Origin: Azospirillum rugosum
GTDB taxonomy: Bacteria > Pseudomonadota > Alphaproteobacteria > Azospirillales > Azospirillaceae
DNA length: 64,000 bases
Reading direction: 5' to 3'
Assembly: GCF_017876155.1 (NCBI RefSeq)
Contig: NZ_JAGINP010000012.1
Location: forward strand, 1 to 64,000
Shown here: positions 1 to 9,600 of the stretch, piece by piece
Layout of the letters: the number at the start of each line of letters is the position of its first letter
Position numbering within the stretch: the first letter of the stretch is position 1
Notes under the pieces: generated by a model
Seen by the model: the letters and a program-made list of their open reading frames with translations, nothing else
Database searches by the model: none
What the model was told of the DNA's origin: nothing
Translations under genes and position numbers: made by a program

Positions 1-85
1 GCCCGGGGCCCCCACCCCCCCCCCCCCCGGGGGGGGGTGGGGGGTGGGGGGGGGCCCCCCTCCGGCGGATGCAGAGCTGTCCGGT

Positions 86-132
86 CCCCCCTCAACCCCC
101 TCACCCCGACCCTCTCCCCAGAGGGGAGAGGG
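86..132. repeat. Palindromic GAGAGGG repeat, single-hairpin copy
   Basis: A C-rich tail (CCCCCTCACCCC) is followed by CCTCTCCCC, a two-base loop and GGGGAGAGG. It is one half of the paired-hairpin element found nine more times in the window. It lies upstream of the first gene and is too far from it to be its ribosome-binding region. Confidence 0.8.
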
Positions 133-244
133 AGAAAATGGCCAAAGTCAGCGCCAATACGTGAAAGCGGGAATCTGAAAAGGGCCTCCCAAACACCTGC
201 GTCGGCATTTTCCACTTTGGAAATTTCCTCATCACCGGAATTCC

Positions 245-288
245 CCCATCGCCGATGGGAAACACGGGATCGCCATCGTGGCGATCCC
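245..288 (+). promoter_or_regulatory. Tandem stem-loops in the leader of the small secreted protein gene
   Basis: Two perfect inverted repeats sit back to back: CCCATCG-C-CGATGGG, and GGGATCGCC-ATCGT-GGCGATCCC. The second ends 12 bases before the GGAG ribosome-binding site of the next gene. They could be a terminator/attenuator pair or a 5' UTR structure. No riboswitch class is recognisable. Confidence 0.45.
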
Positions 289-310
289 CCTTTGAAAAAT
301 GGAGTGTGTC

Positions 311-595
311 ATGACGATCAAGACCGTTGCCGCCGCTAGCCTGCTGTCCTTCGGCCTGCTGCTGTCCGCCGCCCCGTCCTTTGCCGCCGCCTCATCCGAC
401 GGATCGGACGCCTACCAGCAGGGCATCGCGAAGCTGCACCAGGAGCTGGCGGACAACTACCTCCTGGGATCCCGCCGCCGCGAGCGGGTGGACATCAACC
501 TGCACACGGCCGAATGGCTGCACCAGCAGGGCCGGGACAAGCAGGCGCTCTCCTACCTGGACTTTGCGATCGGGCAGGCGAGCCTGCCTTATTGA
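311..595 (+). CDS. Small secreted protein of unknown function
   Basis: The 94-residue product begins with a clear signal peptide (Lys4, hydrophobic stretch about 8-24, Ala-rich cleavage region near SFAA), so the mature protein is about 66 residues and probably periplasmic. The mature part is predicted helical and charged, with an EWLHQQGRDKQALSYLDFA segment reminiscent of a single TPR-like hairpin; that is only a resemblance. The start is set by GGAG seven bases upstream; an in-frame ATG four codons earlier has no ribosome-binding site. A 10-bp-arm stem-loop follows the stop. I do not recognise the family. Confidence 0.7.
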   Translation: MTIKTVAAASLLSFGLLLSAAPSFAAASSDGSDAYQQGIAKLHQELADNYLLGSRRRERVDINLHTAEWLHQQGRDKQALSYLDFAIGQASLPY

Positions 596-610
596 ACCGG
601 CCGCAGGGCT

Positions 611-653
611 GGGTCCGCCGCTCCATCCGGCCTCCATCCGGAACGGCGGACCC
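611..653 (+). terminator. Stem-loop after the small secreted protein gene
   Basis: Perfect 10-base arms (GGGTCCGCCG and CGGCGGACCC) enclose a 23-base loop, 15 bases after the stop codon. There is no T-tract, so it is a possible Rho-assisted or mRNA-stabilising structure rather than a classical intrinsic terminator. Confidence 0.45.
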
Positions 654-691
654 GCCTGAGCCAACTCCCGACCATACATGAAGGAGACGAC

Positions 692-1807
692 ATGCCAGCG
701 CAGACACCGGATTCCGCGCGCTACGGCCTGGGCGCCCTGCGCCAGACGTCTTGGCTCAACCTCGGCATCGTCGTGGCCGCCGTGGCCGGGACGGCGGGAG
801 CCTTCGCCTACGCCGGCGGGTGGATCGCGCCGCAACGCCTGTCGCAGGGCCGCATCATCGACCGTTTCGAGCAGGTCAACGGCCAGCATCCCGGCTTCCG
901 GCGCAACCACGCCAAGGGGCTGTGCTTCGCCGGCTGGTTCGACGGCAACGGGGAAGGGGAGCGCCTGTCCAAGGCGGCCGTGTTCCGGGCCGAGCGCACC
1001 CCGGTGTTCGGGCGCTTCGCCCTGGCGGGCGGCCAGCCCTACCAGGCGGACATGGCGGCGACCGTGCGCAGCATGGCGGTCAACTTCGCGCTGGCCGACG
1101 GCGAGATCTGGCGCACGGGCATGAACAACATCCCGGTCTTCCCGGTGCGCGACGCGGCGGGCTTCTACGACCAGCTGGCCGCGTCGAAACCCGACCCCGC
1201 CACCGGCAAGCCCGACCCCGCCCGGATGTCGGCCTTCCTCGCCGCCCATACTGAGGCCGGCCGCGCCCTGGCGCTGATCAAGGCGCAGGCGCCCACCGCC
1301 GGTTTTGCCGACGCGAGCTACAACAGCCTGAACGCCTTCCGCTTCGTCGCGGCGTCCGGCGCCTCCACGCCCGTCCGCTGGAGCATGGTGGCCGACGAGC
1401 CGCCCCAGGCCCCCCAGCCGGCCAGCGCCGGCAACGCCGACCCGAACCGCCTGTTCGACGCCCTGGAAACCCGGGTGGAGCGCGGCCCGGTGCGCTGGCA
1501 CCTGCTGGTGACCGTCGGGCAGCCGGGCGATCCGACCGCCGACGCCACCGTTCCCTGGCCGGCCAACCGCGAGCGGTTGGACGTCGGCATCCTGACGGTG
1601 AAGAGCGTGCAGGACGAAGCTGAGGGGGATTGCCGGGACGTCAACTTCGACCCACTGCTCCTGCCCGACGGCATTCAGCCCTCGGACGACCCGCTGCTCA
1701 GCGTGCGATCCGCCGCCTATTCCGAATCCTTCACCCGGCGCGCGGGTGAGCCGAAATCGCCGAGCGCCATTCAGCTGTCCGCCAACGCCGGGGGTGCCCG
1801 CCCATGA
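692..1807 (+). CDS. Catalase-related haem peroxidase, membrane-anchored (SrpA-like)
   Basis: The 371-residue product has one N-terminal membrane segment (about 22-44) that should place the rest in the periplasm. The body carries the shortened catalase fold: a distal-His motif (NHAKG), then the RTPVFGRF, DMAATVRSMAVNF and NNIPVFPV blocks conserved in catalase-related peroxidases. Length is near 350 residues as in SrpA-type proteins, well below full catalases, so peroxidase activity is more likely than catalase activity. An AAGGAGACG ribosome-binding site precedes the start. The stop overlaps the cytochrome b561 start by 4 bp, a pairing common in proteobacteria and suggesting electron supply from the quinone pool to the peroxidase. 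Confidence 0.85.
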   Translation: MPAQTPDSARYGLGALRQTSWLNLGIVVAAVAGTAGAFAYAGGWIAPQRLSQGRIIDRFEQVNGQHPGFRRNHAKGLCFAGWFDGNGEGERLSKAAVFRAERTPVFGRFALAGGQPYQADMAATVRSMAVNFALADGEIWRTGMNNIPVFPVRDAAGFYDQLAASKPDPATGKPDPARMSAFLAAHTEAGRALALIKAQAPTAGFADASYNSLNAFRFVAASGASTPVRWSMVADEPPQAPQPASAGNADPNRLFDALETRVERGPVRWHLLVTVGQPGDPTADATVPWPANRERLDVGILTVKSVQDEAEGDCRDVNFDPLLLPDGIQPSDDPLLSVRSAAYSESFTRRAGEPKSPSAIQLSANAGGARP

Positions 1808-2370
1808 CCAGCACGACCTTGTTCCCGGCCGTCTCGCGCCTTCTCCACTGGCTGATGGCGGTGATGATCCTGGCGATGCTGTTCATCGGCGTGGGCATGG
1901 TCACGTCGCCGGACTGGTACCACTGGCTGCTGTCGGTGCACCGCCCGCTGGGCGCCGCGATCCTCGTGCTCGCTGCGCTGCGGCTGCTGAACCGCCAACT
2001 CAACCCGCCGCCGCCGCTGCCGCGGGACATGCCCTCGCCCATGAAGGCGATGGCGCACCTGTCCCACGTCGCCCTCTACGCGCTGATGTTTGCAGTGCCG
2101 CTCGCCGGCTGGGGGGCGCTGTCCGCGGGCGGCTACCCGATCGTGCTCTACGGGGCCATCCACCTGCCGCCGATCCTGCCGCAGGGGGCTGCGCTCTACA
2201 CCGCCCTGCACATGGCGCACGAAATCCTGGCGCTCCTGCTGTTCGCGACCTTCCTCGCCCATCTCGGCGCCGCGCTGGCCCACGCCCTGGTCTTCCGCGA
2301 CGGGGTGTTCGAGAGCATGGCCTCGCTCAAGGCCGCCGCATCCCGCCAGGCTGAACCCGGAGCCCGGTAG
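1804..2370 (+). CDS. Cytochrome b561 family membrane protein
   Basis: A 188-residue protein with four hydrophobic helices and conserved histidines for two b-haems: His in SRLLHWLMAV near the N-terminus, HWLLSVHRPLG, and histidines in the MAHLSHVALY and MAHEILA segments. This is the CybB-type b561 that passes electrons from ubiquinol to periplasmic partners. It is translationally coupled to the catalase-related peroxidase, the probable acceptor. It ends only 7 bp from the end of the convergent monooxygenase gene, with no visible terminator between them. Confidence 0.88.
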   Translation: MTSTTLFPAVSRLLHWLMAVMILAMLFIGVGMVTSPDWYHWLLSVHRPLGAAILVLAALRLLNRQLNPPPPLPRDMPSPMKAMAHLSHVALYALMFAVPLAGWGALSAGGYPIVLYGAIHLPPILPQGAALYTALHMAHEILALLLFATFLAHLGAALAHALVFRDGVFESMASLKAAASRQAEPGAR

Positions 2371-2377
2371 ACCACCC

Positions 2378-3493
2378 TCATTCCAGCGTGGCGCCCAGCC
2401 GGCGCCCGTAGGCGGCCACGGCGGCGCCCGCGGGGTGGCGCTCGCGGTTGTAGGCCTGGAGGGCGTCGGGAACGCGGTCGTGCCGCGTCAGCTGCCGGTG
2501 CAGAGTCATGGCGTCGCCCGCCGCCTTGGCCACACCCATCGCGGTGTGTGGCCGAACCACGAAAGCGGCGTCGCCCAGCAACGCCACGCGGCCCAGCGCC
2601 ATCTCCGGCGCTTCGTAATCGAAGATGGCCTGGAGGAAGGGCCGCGGCTCCGCCGCCACCGCCGCCGCGAAGGGCGGGGGCAACTGGTCCGCCGCGTCCC
2701 GCCGAAGCCGCTCCGCGACATCCCGCGGCATCTGTCCGGGCGCGAGGGAGAAGGGATGGCGCCGCCCCTCCGCGTCGGTCAGCACCGCCGGGAGGTCCGC
2801 TTCCGCGATCGGCCGGTACCAGACCCAGTTGTAGCGGCGGGCGCCCGCCTCCGTCTCCGCCCCCGGGCCGGCCACCAGATAGCCCAGCGCGTGCGAGCGC
2901 GGCATGTCGTAGAAGGCGAAGCGCTCCAGCAGCATGGCCGCAGCTTCCGGCAGCTCCCCCTCCGGGACGAGGCCCCGCCAGGCGACGTAGCCGGCGTAGC
3001 GGTTGGCCGACCGATCTCCAACCACGGCGGTGCGCACGACGGAGCCCAGCCCGTCGGCCCCGATGACGAGGTCCGCCTCCTCCACCGCGCCGTCCTCGAA
3101 CAGCAGGCGGGCGGAGCCTTCGTCCTGCTCCACCGCGCGGACGGCGCGGCCCAGCTCATACTCCGCGTCCGCCACCTTGCCGCGCATGGTGCGGTAGAGG
3201 TGGTCCCAGGAAATCTGGGTTTGCGGAGTCTTCTGCCGGTGGTCGATGCCGCCGGCGCGGTTCAGGAAGATGCGCTCCCAGGCGACCACGCCGACCTGCG
3301 CGACGCGTTCGCAGCCGACCGCGCGCAGCAGGTCGAACAGGTCGCGCTGCCCCACCAGCCCGGCGCCGCGCCCGGCCAGCCCGCCGGTGGAACGCTCGTA
3401 GAGGCGGACGTCGTGCCCCTGCTGCCGCAGCAGGGCCGCGGCGAAAAGGCCGCCGACCGAACCGCCGACGATCCGCACGCGCAATGGATTCAT
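2378..3493 (-). CDS. FAD-dependent monooxygenase, 2,6-dihydroxypyridine-hydroxylase-like
   Basis: The 371-residue protein opens with the dinucleotide-binding motif GGSVGGLFAAALL and the E-R-S end of the Rossmann unit, continues with the DG motif (VIGADGLGS, about residue 145) and ends with the flavin ribityl-binding GDAAF segment near 290. These are class A flavoprotein hydroxylase features. GRGAG after the first strand and the length are closest to 2,6-dihydroxypyridine 3-hydroxylase and related single-ring hydroxylases. No pyridine pathway genes are adjacent, so the substrate is open. It is convergent with the b561 gene and diverges from the acetyltransferase gene. Confidence 0.8.
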   Translation of the reverse strand: MNPLRVRIVGGSVGGLFAAALLRQQGHDVRLYERSTGGLAGRGAGLVGQRDLFDLLRAVGCERVAQVGVVAWERIFLNRAGGIDHRQKTPQTQISWDHLYRTMRGKVADAEYELGRAVRAVEQDEGSARLLFEDGAVEEADLVIGADGLGSVVRTAVVGDRSANRYAGYVAWRGLVPEGELPEAAAMLLERFAFYDMPRSHALGYLVAGPGAETEAGARRYNWVWYRPIAEADLPAVLTDAEGRRHPFSLAPGQMPRDVAERLRRDAADQLPPPFAAAVAAEPRPFLQAIFDYEAPEMALGRVALLGDAAFVVRPHTAMGVAKAAGDAMTLHRQLTRHDRVPDALQAYNRERHPAGAAVAAYGRRLGATLE

Positions 3494-3692
3494 CGCTGTG
3501 GTCTCCCTATTCCAGGGGTGCCGGCCCGGTCGGGCTCGACAAGGAGGCCGGCTTACGGGATCCGGGACCGCCGGGTCTTGTCGGATCCGGACATCCTTGC
3601 CGGAGAATGCCGCCTCCGGAGGTCGTCGCGCGCTTCACCGCGCCCGCGGCACCCGGTATCCTGGTCTGCAACGGCGGGCAGGGGAGGGCGTT

Positions 3693-4541
3693 ATGGCGGA
3701 CAGCGACCTGACGGTGCGGGTGGCGGGGCCGGAGGAGGTCGCGCTGATCCTCGACTGGGCGGCGGCGGAGGGCTGGAACCCCGGCCGGCAGGACGCGGCC
3801 TGCTTCCGGGCGCAGGACCCCCAGGGCTTCTTCGTGGGCGTGGCGGACGGGGTCCCGGTGTCCGCCATCTCCGTCGTCACCTACGGGTCGGCGTTCGCGT
3901 TCCTCGGCTGCTACATCGTCCGGCCCGACCGCCGCGGGCGGGGCTACGGGATGGCGACGTGGCGGGCCGGGCTGGCGCACGGCGGCGAGCGCCCGATCGG
4001 GCTCGACGGCGTGGTCGCGCAGCAGGACAACTACCGCAAGTCCGGCTTCACCCTGGCCCACCGCAACGTCCGCTACGGCGGGACGGTGGAGGCGCTGGGC
4101 CGCGTCGATGGAAGCGTCGTCCCGCTCGCCTCCCTGGGGTTCGACGCCCTGGCCGCCTACGACTCCGCGTGTTTCCCGGCGGAACGTCCGGCCTTCCTGC
4201 GCGCCTGGACCACGGCGCCCGGCCACCACGCCCTGGGCGTGCTGCGCGACGGCCGCCTCGCCGGCTACGGCGTCGCCCGGCCTTGCCGCGAGGGGACGAA
4301 GATCGGCCCGCTGTTCGCCGACGACCGCGCCGCCGCCGACAGCCTGTTCGACGCGCTCGCCGCGGCGTCCGGGGGCGGCCTTCTGTTCCTCGACGTGCCC
4401 GAACCCAACGCCGCCGCCGTCGCCCTGGCCGAGGCGCGCGGCCTCCGCCCGGTCTTCGAGACGGCGCGCATGTATACACGGCCGGTCCGCCCGGTCGCGC
4501 TGGAACGCGTGTTCGGCATCACGACCTTCGAGCTGGGCTGA
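3693..4541 (+). CDS. GNAT-family N-acetyltransferase, two-domain
   Basis: From this ATG the product is 282 residues. Motif A of the GNAT fold is visible as RPDRRGRGYG (acetyl-CoA pyrophosphate loop) around residue 80, followed by a second region (about 140-280) resembling the C-terminal domain of YitH/HolE-type acetyltransferases. I chose the start after GGGGAGGG; upstream in-frame codons would add 65 residues that look non-coding. The substrate is unknown. It is a single-gene unit, with a perfect 22-bp palindrome after the stop. Confidence 0.75.
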   Translation: MADSDLTVRVAGPEEVALILDWAAAEGWNPGRQDAACFRAQDPQGFFVGVADGVPVSAISVVTYGSAFAFLGCYIVRPDRRGRGYGMATWRAGLAHGGERPIGLDGVVAQQDNYRKSGFTLAHRNVRYGGTVEALGRVDGSVVPLASLGFDALAAYDSACFPAERPAFLRAWTTAPGHHALGVLRDGRLAGYGVARPCREGTKIGPLFADDRAAADSLFDALAAASGGGLLFLDVPEPNAAAVALAEARGLRPVFETARMYTRPVRPVALERVFGITTFELG

Positions 4542-4567
4542 CACCCACAACCCCCGGTCATAACGCG

Positions 4568-4589
4568 ACCCCCGACCATGGTCGGGGGT
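4568..4589. promoter_or_regulatory. Perfect 22-bp palindrome between acetyltransferase and MFS genes
   Basis: ACCCCCGACC-AT-GGTCGGGGGT is a full palindrome with no loop, flanked by GCG/CGC-type bases. It lies 27 bp after one stop and 90 bp before the transporter start. A loopless palindrome is more typical of a regulator site than of a terminator, but a terminator role for the upstream gene cannot be excluded. Confidence 0.4.
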
Positions 4590-4679
4590 GACGCGGACGG
4601 TTTGCCTGTCTCACTATCCAACTACAAACAATAGGCGGGAGTTGCGGCTCCCGTTGGGGAATGGGAGGGCACAAGAGAC

Positions 4680-6395
4680 ATGGCCTACGCAGCAGCGGCG
4701 GGATCCGCCAGCCGAAGCATCACCGGGGAGGAACGGAAGGTCATCTTCGCGTCCTCGCTCGGCACCGTGTTCGAATGGTACGACTTCTACCTCTACGGCT
4801 CGCTCAGCGCCGTGATCGCCAAGCAGTTCTTCTCCGGCGTCAACCCGACGGCGGCCTTCATCTTCGCGCTGATGGCCTTCGCCGCGGGCTTCGCCGTGCG
4901 CCCCTTCGGCGCGCTGTTCTTCGGCCGGCTGGGCGACCTGATCGGGCGCAAGCACACCTTCCTCGTCACCATCCTGATCATGGGCCTGTCCACCTTTATC
5001 GTGGGCATCCTGCCGACCTACGCCAGCATCGGCATCGCGGCCCCGATCATCCTGATCGTCCTGCGCCTCCTCCAGGGCCTGGCGCTGGGCGGCGAGTACG
5101 GCGGTGCGGCCACCTACGTGGCGGAGCACGCGCCGAACGGGCGCCGCGGCGCCTACACCTCCTGGATCCAGACCACCGCGACGCTCGGCCTGTTCCTGTC
5201 GCTGCTGGTCATCCTGGGCTGCCGCCTGTCCATGTCGTCCGAGGATTTCGACGCCTGGGGCTGGCGCATTCCGTTCCTGATCTCGATCCTCCTGCTGGGC
5301 ATCTCGGTCTGGATCCGGCTGATGCTCAACGAAAGCCCGGCCTTCAAGCGCATGAAGGAAGAGGGCAAGACCTCCAAGGCGCCGCTGACCGAGTCCTTCG
5401 GCGAGTGGAAGAACCTGAAGGTCGTGCTGCTGGCCCTGTTCGGCCTCGTCGCCGGCCAGGCGGTGGTCTGGTACACCGGCCAGTTCTACGCGCTGTTCTT
5501 CCTGACGCAGACGCTGAAGGTCGACGCCCAGGCGGCGAACCTGATGATCGCCGGCGCGCTCCTGCTCGGCACGCCCTTCTTCGTCATCTTCGGATCGCTG
5601 TCCGACCGCATCGGCCGCAAGCCGATCATCATGGCCGGCCTGCTGCTGGCCTGCGTCACCTACTTCCCGATCTTCAAGGGCATCACCCACTTCGCCAACC
5701 CGGCGCTGGAGCAGGCCGTCGCCACCTCCCCGGTGGTGGTCGTCGCCGACCCGAGCGAGTGCTCCTTCCAGTTCAACCCGGTCGGCACCAGCCAGTTCAC
5801 CACCTCCTGCGACATCGCCAAGAGCGCGCTGGTGAAGCGCGGCATCCCCTACCGGAACGAGACGGCGCCCGCCGGCACGGTCGCCCAGGTGAAGGTCGGC
5901 AGCACGGCCATCCCGTCCTACACCGCCACCCCGGCGGCGAACACGGCGGTCAACATCGGCCACGGCCCGTCCACCGCCGCCGCCCCGACCGACGCCAAGG
6001 CTGCCGGCGCCGTCTTCGACAAGGGCCTGGGCGACGCCCTGAAGACCGCCGGCTACCCGGCCAAGGCCGACCCGGCCGCCATCAACTACACCATGACGGT
6101 GCTGCTGCTGACGGTGCTGGTGATCTACGTGACGCTGGTCTACGCCCCCATCGCCGCCATGCTGGTGGAGATGTTCCCGACCCGCATCCGCTACACCTCC
6201 ATGTCGCTGCCCTACCACATCGGCAACGGCTGGTTCGGCGGCTTCCTGCCGACGACCTCCTTCGCCATCGTGGCGGCCACCGGCGACATCTACTCCGGCC
6301 TCTGGTACCCGATCGTCATCGCCGCGGCGACCCTGCTGATCGGCCTGCTGTTCGTCCGCGAAACCAAGGACCTGGACATCCACCACCACGACTGA
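4680..6395 (+). CDS. MHS-family MFS transporter with a large extra-membrane insert
   Basis: This 571-residue protein of the metabolite:H+ symporter branch shows FEWYDFYLYG in helix 1, the loop 2-3 signature GRLGDLIGRKH near residue 85, RLLQGLALGGEYGGA in helix 4 and a second GSLSDRIGRKP motif. Typical members have about 430-450 residues. The excess is one hydrophilic insert, about residues 340-466, rich in Ala, Thr and Pro and holding two cysteines (CSFQF and TSCDIAK) that could form a disulfide if periplasmic. The substrate is likely an organic acid, by family and by the neighbouring acetate-type two-component system (inference). A GGGAGG lies about 12 bases upstream of the start. Confidence 0.85.
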   Translation: MAYAAAAGSASRSITGEERKVIFASSLGTVFEWYDFYLYGSLSAVIAKQFFSGVNPTAAFIFALMAFAAGFAVRPFGALFFGRLGDLIGRKHTFLVTILIMGLSTFIVGILPTYASIGIAAPIILIVLRLLQGLALGGEYGGAATYVAEHAPNGRRGAYTSWIQTTATLGLFLSLLVILGCRLSMSSEDFDAWGWRIPFLISILLLGISVWIRLMLNESPAFKRMKEEGKTSKAPLTESFGEWKNLKVVLLALFGLVAGQAVVWYTGQFYALFFLTQTLKVDAQAANLMIAGALLLGTPFFVIFGSLSDRIGRKPIIMAGLLLACVTYFPIFKGITHFANPALEQAVATSPVVVVADPSECSFQFNPVGTSQFTTSCDIAKSALVKRGIPYRNETAPAGTVAQVKVGSTAIPSYTATPAANTAVNIGHGPSTAAAPTDAKAAGAVFDKGLGDALKTAGYPAKADPAAINYTMTVLLLTVLVIYVTLVYAPIAAMLVEMFPTRIRYTSMSLPYHIGNGWFGGFLPTTSFAIVAATGDIYSGLWYPIVIAAATLLIGLLFVRETKDLDIHHHD

Positions 6396-6420
6396 CGCAG
6401 TCGGCGCTTCACCTTTACCC

Positions 6421-6629
6421 AGCCCCTCTCCCCGCAAGGGAGGGGGGCTTCGCTGTTCCCTCTCCCCCCTGGGGAGAGGGTTAGGGTGAGGGGGTTGCGC
6501 TTTTGCCGTACGTGCCAAAAATGCGAGACCCCCTCACCCTCCCCTCTCCCGCTCTCGGCGGCCAACGGCCGCCTGTCGCCGACAGCGCAAGCTTCGCTTG
6601 CGCGAAAGGCCAGAGGGGAGAGGGTTAAC
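6421..6629. repeat. Palindromic GAGAGGG repeat, expanded paired copy
   Basis: Two hairpins ending in GGGGAGAGGG face each other, joined by TTAGGGTGAGGGGGTTGCGC and its near complement. This copy is the longest in the window: an extra hairpin and a second palindromic segment (AAGCTTCGCTTGCGC region) are inserted in the right half. It fills the space between the MFS gene and the histidine kinase gene and may act as a terminator or transcript-stabilising structure. Confidence 0.8.
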
Positions 6630-6650
6630 GAGCCAAGCGCGGACGCTTTC

Positions 6651-9600
6651 ATGGAGAGTTGGTTCATTCTGGCGGTGTCGCTGGTCTACCTGGCCTCGCT
6701 GTTCGCCATCGCCTGGTACAGTGACCGCAAGGCCGAAACGCCGGCGGAATCGCCCGGTGACCGGCGCACCCCGCTCCTCTACGCGCTCAGCCTCGGCGTC
6801 TACTGCACCTCCTGGACCTTCTACGGCGCGGTCGGGCGGGCGGCGACCGGGGGGTTCTATTTCCTGCCGATCTACATCGGCCCCATCGTCATGATCGGGC
6901 TCGGCTGGCCGGTGCTGGCCCGCATCGTCCGGCTGGCGAAGGCGGAGAACGTCGTCTCCATCTCCGACTTCCTGGCCGCCCGCTACGGCAAGAGCCAGGG
7001 GCTGGCGGCGCTGGTCACCGCCACCGCGGTGATCGGGCTGCTGCCCTACATCGCCTTGCAGATGAAGGCCATCACCATCAGCTTCGAGGCGCTGGCTGGC
7101 GGCGCATCCGGCGCAGCACTCGGGGCGGAAACCGCGCGGCTGCCCGGCGGGACGACGCTGATGGTCGCCTTCCTGATGGCGGCCTTCGCCATCCTGTTCG
7201 GCGTGCGCAACATCAGCGCGAACGAGCATCACCGCGGCCTGATGACGGCCATCGCGGCGGAATCGGTGGTGAAGCTGGCCGCCTCCCTGGCGGTCGGGGG
7301 CTTCATCGCCTTCGCCGTCTTCGGCGACCCCGCCGGCTTCGTGGCGGCGGTGGCCGCCCATCCCGGATTCCTGGAGACGGTCAGCCTCGGCTCCCTGGGG
7401 ACGGACTGGTGGGTGGCCTGCCTGCTGTCGGCGCTCGCCATGCTGTGCCTGCCGCGCCAGTTCCACGTCGCGGTGGTGGAGAACACGCATGCGGGCGACA
7501 TCCGCACCGCGGCGCGGCTGTTCCCGGCCTACCTGATCGTCATCAACCTGTTCGTGCTGCCGGTGGCGCTGGCCGGGCTGATGCTGTTCCCGGCCGGCAG
7601 CAACGCCGACACCTTCATGGTCTCCATCCCCCGGCAAGAGGGCTGGCCCTGGCTGGCGCTGATCGCCTTCATCGGCGGGCTGTCGGCGGCCACCAGCATG
7701 ATCCTGGTGGAGATGGTGGCGCTCAGCACCATGATCTGCAACGACATCGCCGTGCCGCTGCTGATGGCACTGCGCCCCCACGACCGGCGCCTGCGCGAGA
7801 ATCCGGCGCCGGTGCTGCTGGCGGTGCGGCGGTCGGCGGTGATCGCCGTTCTGGTGCTTGCCTACGGCTGCTACCGCCTGATCGGCTCGGCCTTTCCGCT
7901 GGCGACCATCGGGCTGATGTCCTTCACCGCGGTGGCGCAGTTCGCCCCGGCCCTGCTGGGCGGGCTGGTCTGGACGCGGGCGACCAAGGCCGGCGCCTTC
8001 GGCGGCATCGGCGCGGGATTCCTCGGCTGGGCCTACACCATGCTGCTGCCCTCCTTCGCCGAGGCCGGCTGGCTGGCGGCGGAGGCCTTGCGCGCCGGGC
8101 CCTTCGGCCTGTCGGCGCTCAGCCCCGTGGCGCTGGCGGGCCTGACCGGCATCGACCCGCTGACCAACGCCGTGCTGTGGAGCCTCGGCCCCAACCTGCT
8201 GGTCTTCGTCGGCCTGTCCCTGCTGACCAGCCCGTCGCCGCTGGAGGTGCGTCAGGCCGCCCGCTTCGTCCAGCTGCGCCGCGGGCCGGAGGCGGAAACC
8301 CACGGTCCGAAGGCCGCCACGCTGGCCGACCTGCACGACCTCGCCGCCCGCTACGTCGGCCAGGCCAAGGCCGACGCCGTCTTCCAGCGCCTGGCCGCCG
8401 GGCGGGAGGGGACCGGCAGCGCGATCCAGGCGACCGAACGGCTGCTGGCCGGCGCCGTGGGCACCGCCTCGGCGCGGGTGGTGGTGGCCGGCCTGCTGTC
8501 CGACCGGCACCTGTCGCGCACCGACGTGCGCTCCATCATCGACGACGCCTCCCGCGCGATCCTGAAGCAGCACGAGCTTCTGCGCGCCACCGTGGAGAAC
8601 ATCAGCCAGGGCATCGGCGTCTTCGACGAGGAGTTCCGGGTGGCGACCTGGAACCGGCGGTTCGAGGTGCTGCTCGACCTGCCCGACGGCTTCGTCCAGG
8701 TCGGCACCACGCTGGAGGAGATCGTCCGCTTCAACGAGCAGCGCGGCGAATACGGCCGCAACGGCGAGATCGAGACCCTGCTCGCCCGCCGCTCCGACCC
8801 GCGGCGGCAGGGGCGCCCGGACGTCTACCTGCGCGAACGCCCGGACGGCACGGTGCTGGAGATCGCCACCAACCCCATGCCCGGCGGCGGCTTCGTCGCC
8901 GTCTACACCGACGTGACGGAGCAGCACCGCGCCGCCGCGGCACTCCGCGAAGCCAACGAGGGGCTGGAGCGCAAGATCGCCGAGCGCACCCGCGCGCTGG
9001 CCGAGGCGAAGACGGAGGCGGAGCGCGCCAACCAGGGCAAGACCCGCTTCCTGGCCGCCGCCGGCCACGACCTGATGCAGCCCCTGCACGCCGCCCGCCT
9101 GTTCCTGGCGGCGCTGGGCGACCCGGCGGAGAACGCGACCATCGGGCAGATCGACACCTCCCTGCGCTCGGTGGAGCACATCCTGGGCGACCTGCTGGAG
9201 GTGTCGAAGCTGGACAGCGGCGTCATGCGCCCCAACCCCTCGCCCATTCGCATCGGCGACCTGATGGAGCCGCTGATCCAGGAGTTCACCGTGCTCGCCG
9301 GCCAGCACGGCCTCACGCTGCGGGCGGTGCGCAGCGACGCCGCGGTGTTCAGCGACCCGCACCTGCTGCGGCGCATCCTGCAGAACTTCCTGTCCAACGC
9401 CGTGCGCTACACCACGCGCGGCCGGATCCTGTTCGGCTGCCGCCGCCGCGGCGCTTGCCTGTCCATCGAGGTGTGGGACACCGGCCCCGGCATCCCGCAG
9501 GACAAGCAGCGGGAAATCTTCGTGGAGTTCCGCCAGCTGGACGAGGGAGCCGCGGAGGGTGCGGCCGGGCGCGGCCTGGGCCTCGGGCTCGCCATTGTGG

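Larger units (their letters stand above)
1..310. other. Gene-free left edge: homopolymer tracts, one repeat hairpin, structured leader
   Basis: No convincing gene lies here. The first 60 bases are almost pure runs of C and G broken by single other bases, which is unlike anything else in the window and may be a difficult-to-sequence or contig-edge tract. A single copy of the GAGAGGG palindromic repeat follows, and the last part holds two stem-loops just before the first gene. A frame open across this stretch has repeat-derived composition and is not believable as protein. Confidence 0.6.

Noticed and set aside
4614-6518. Open frame of 634 codons on the minus strand opposite the MFS gene
   Set aside because: Low-complexity Asp/Gln/Arg-rich translation with no motif; the plus strand encodes a clear transporter.
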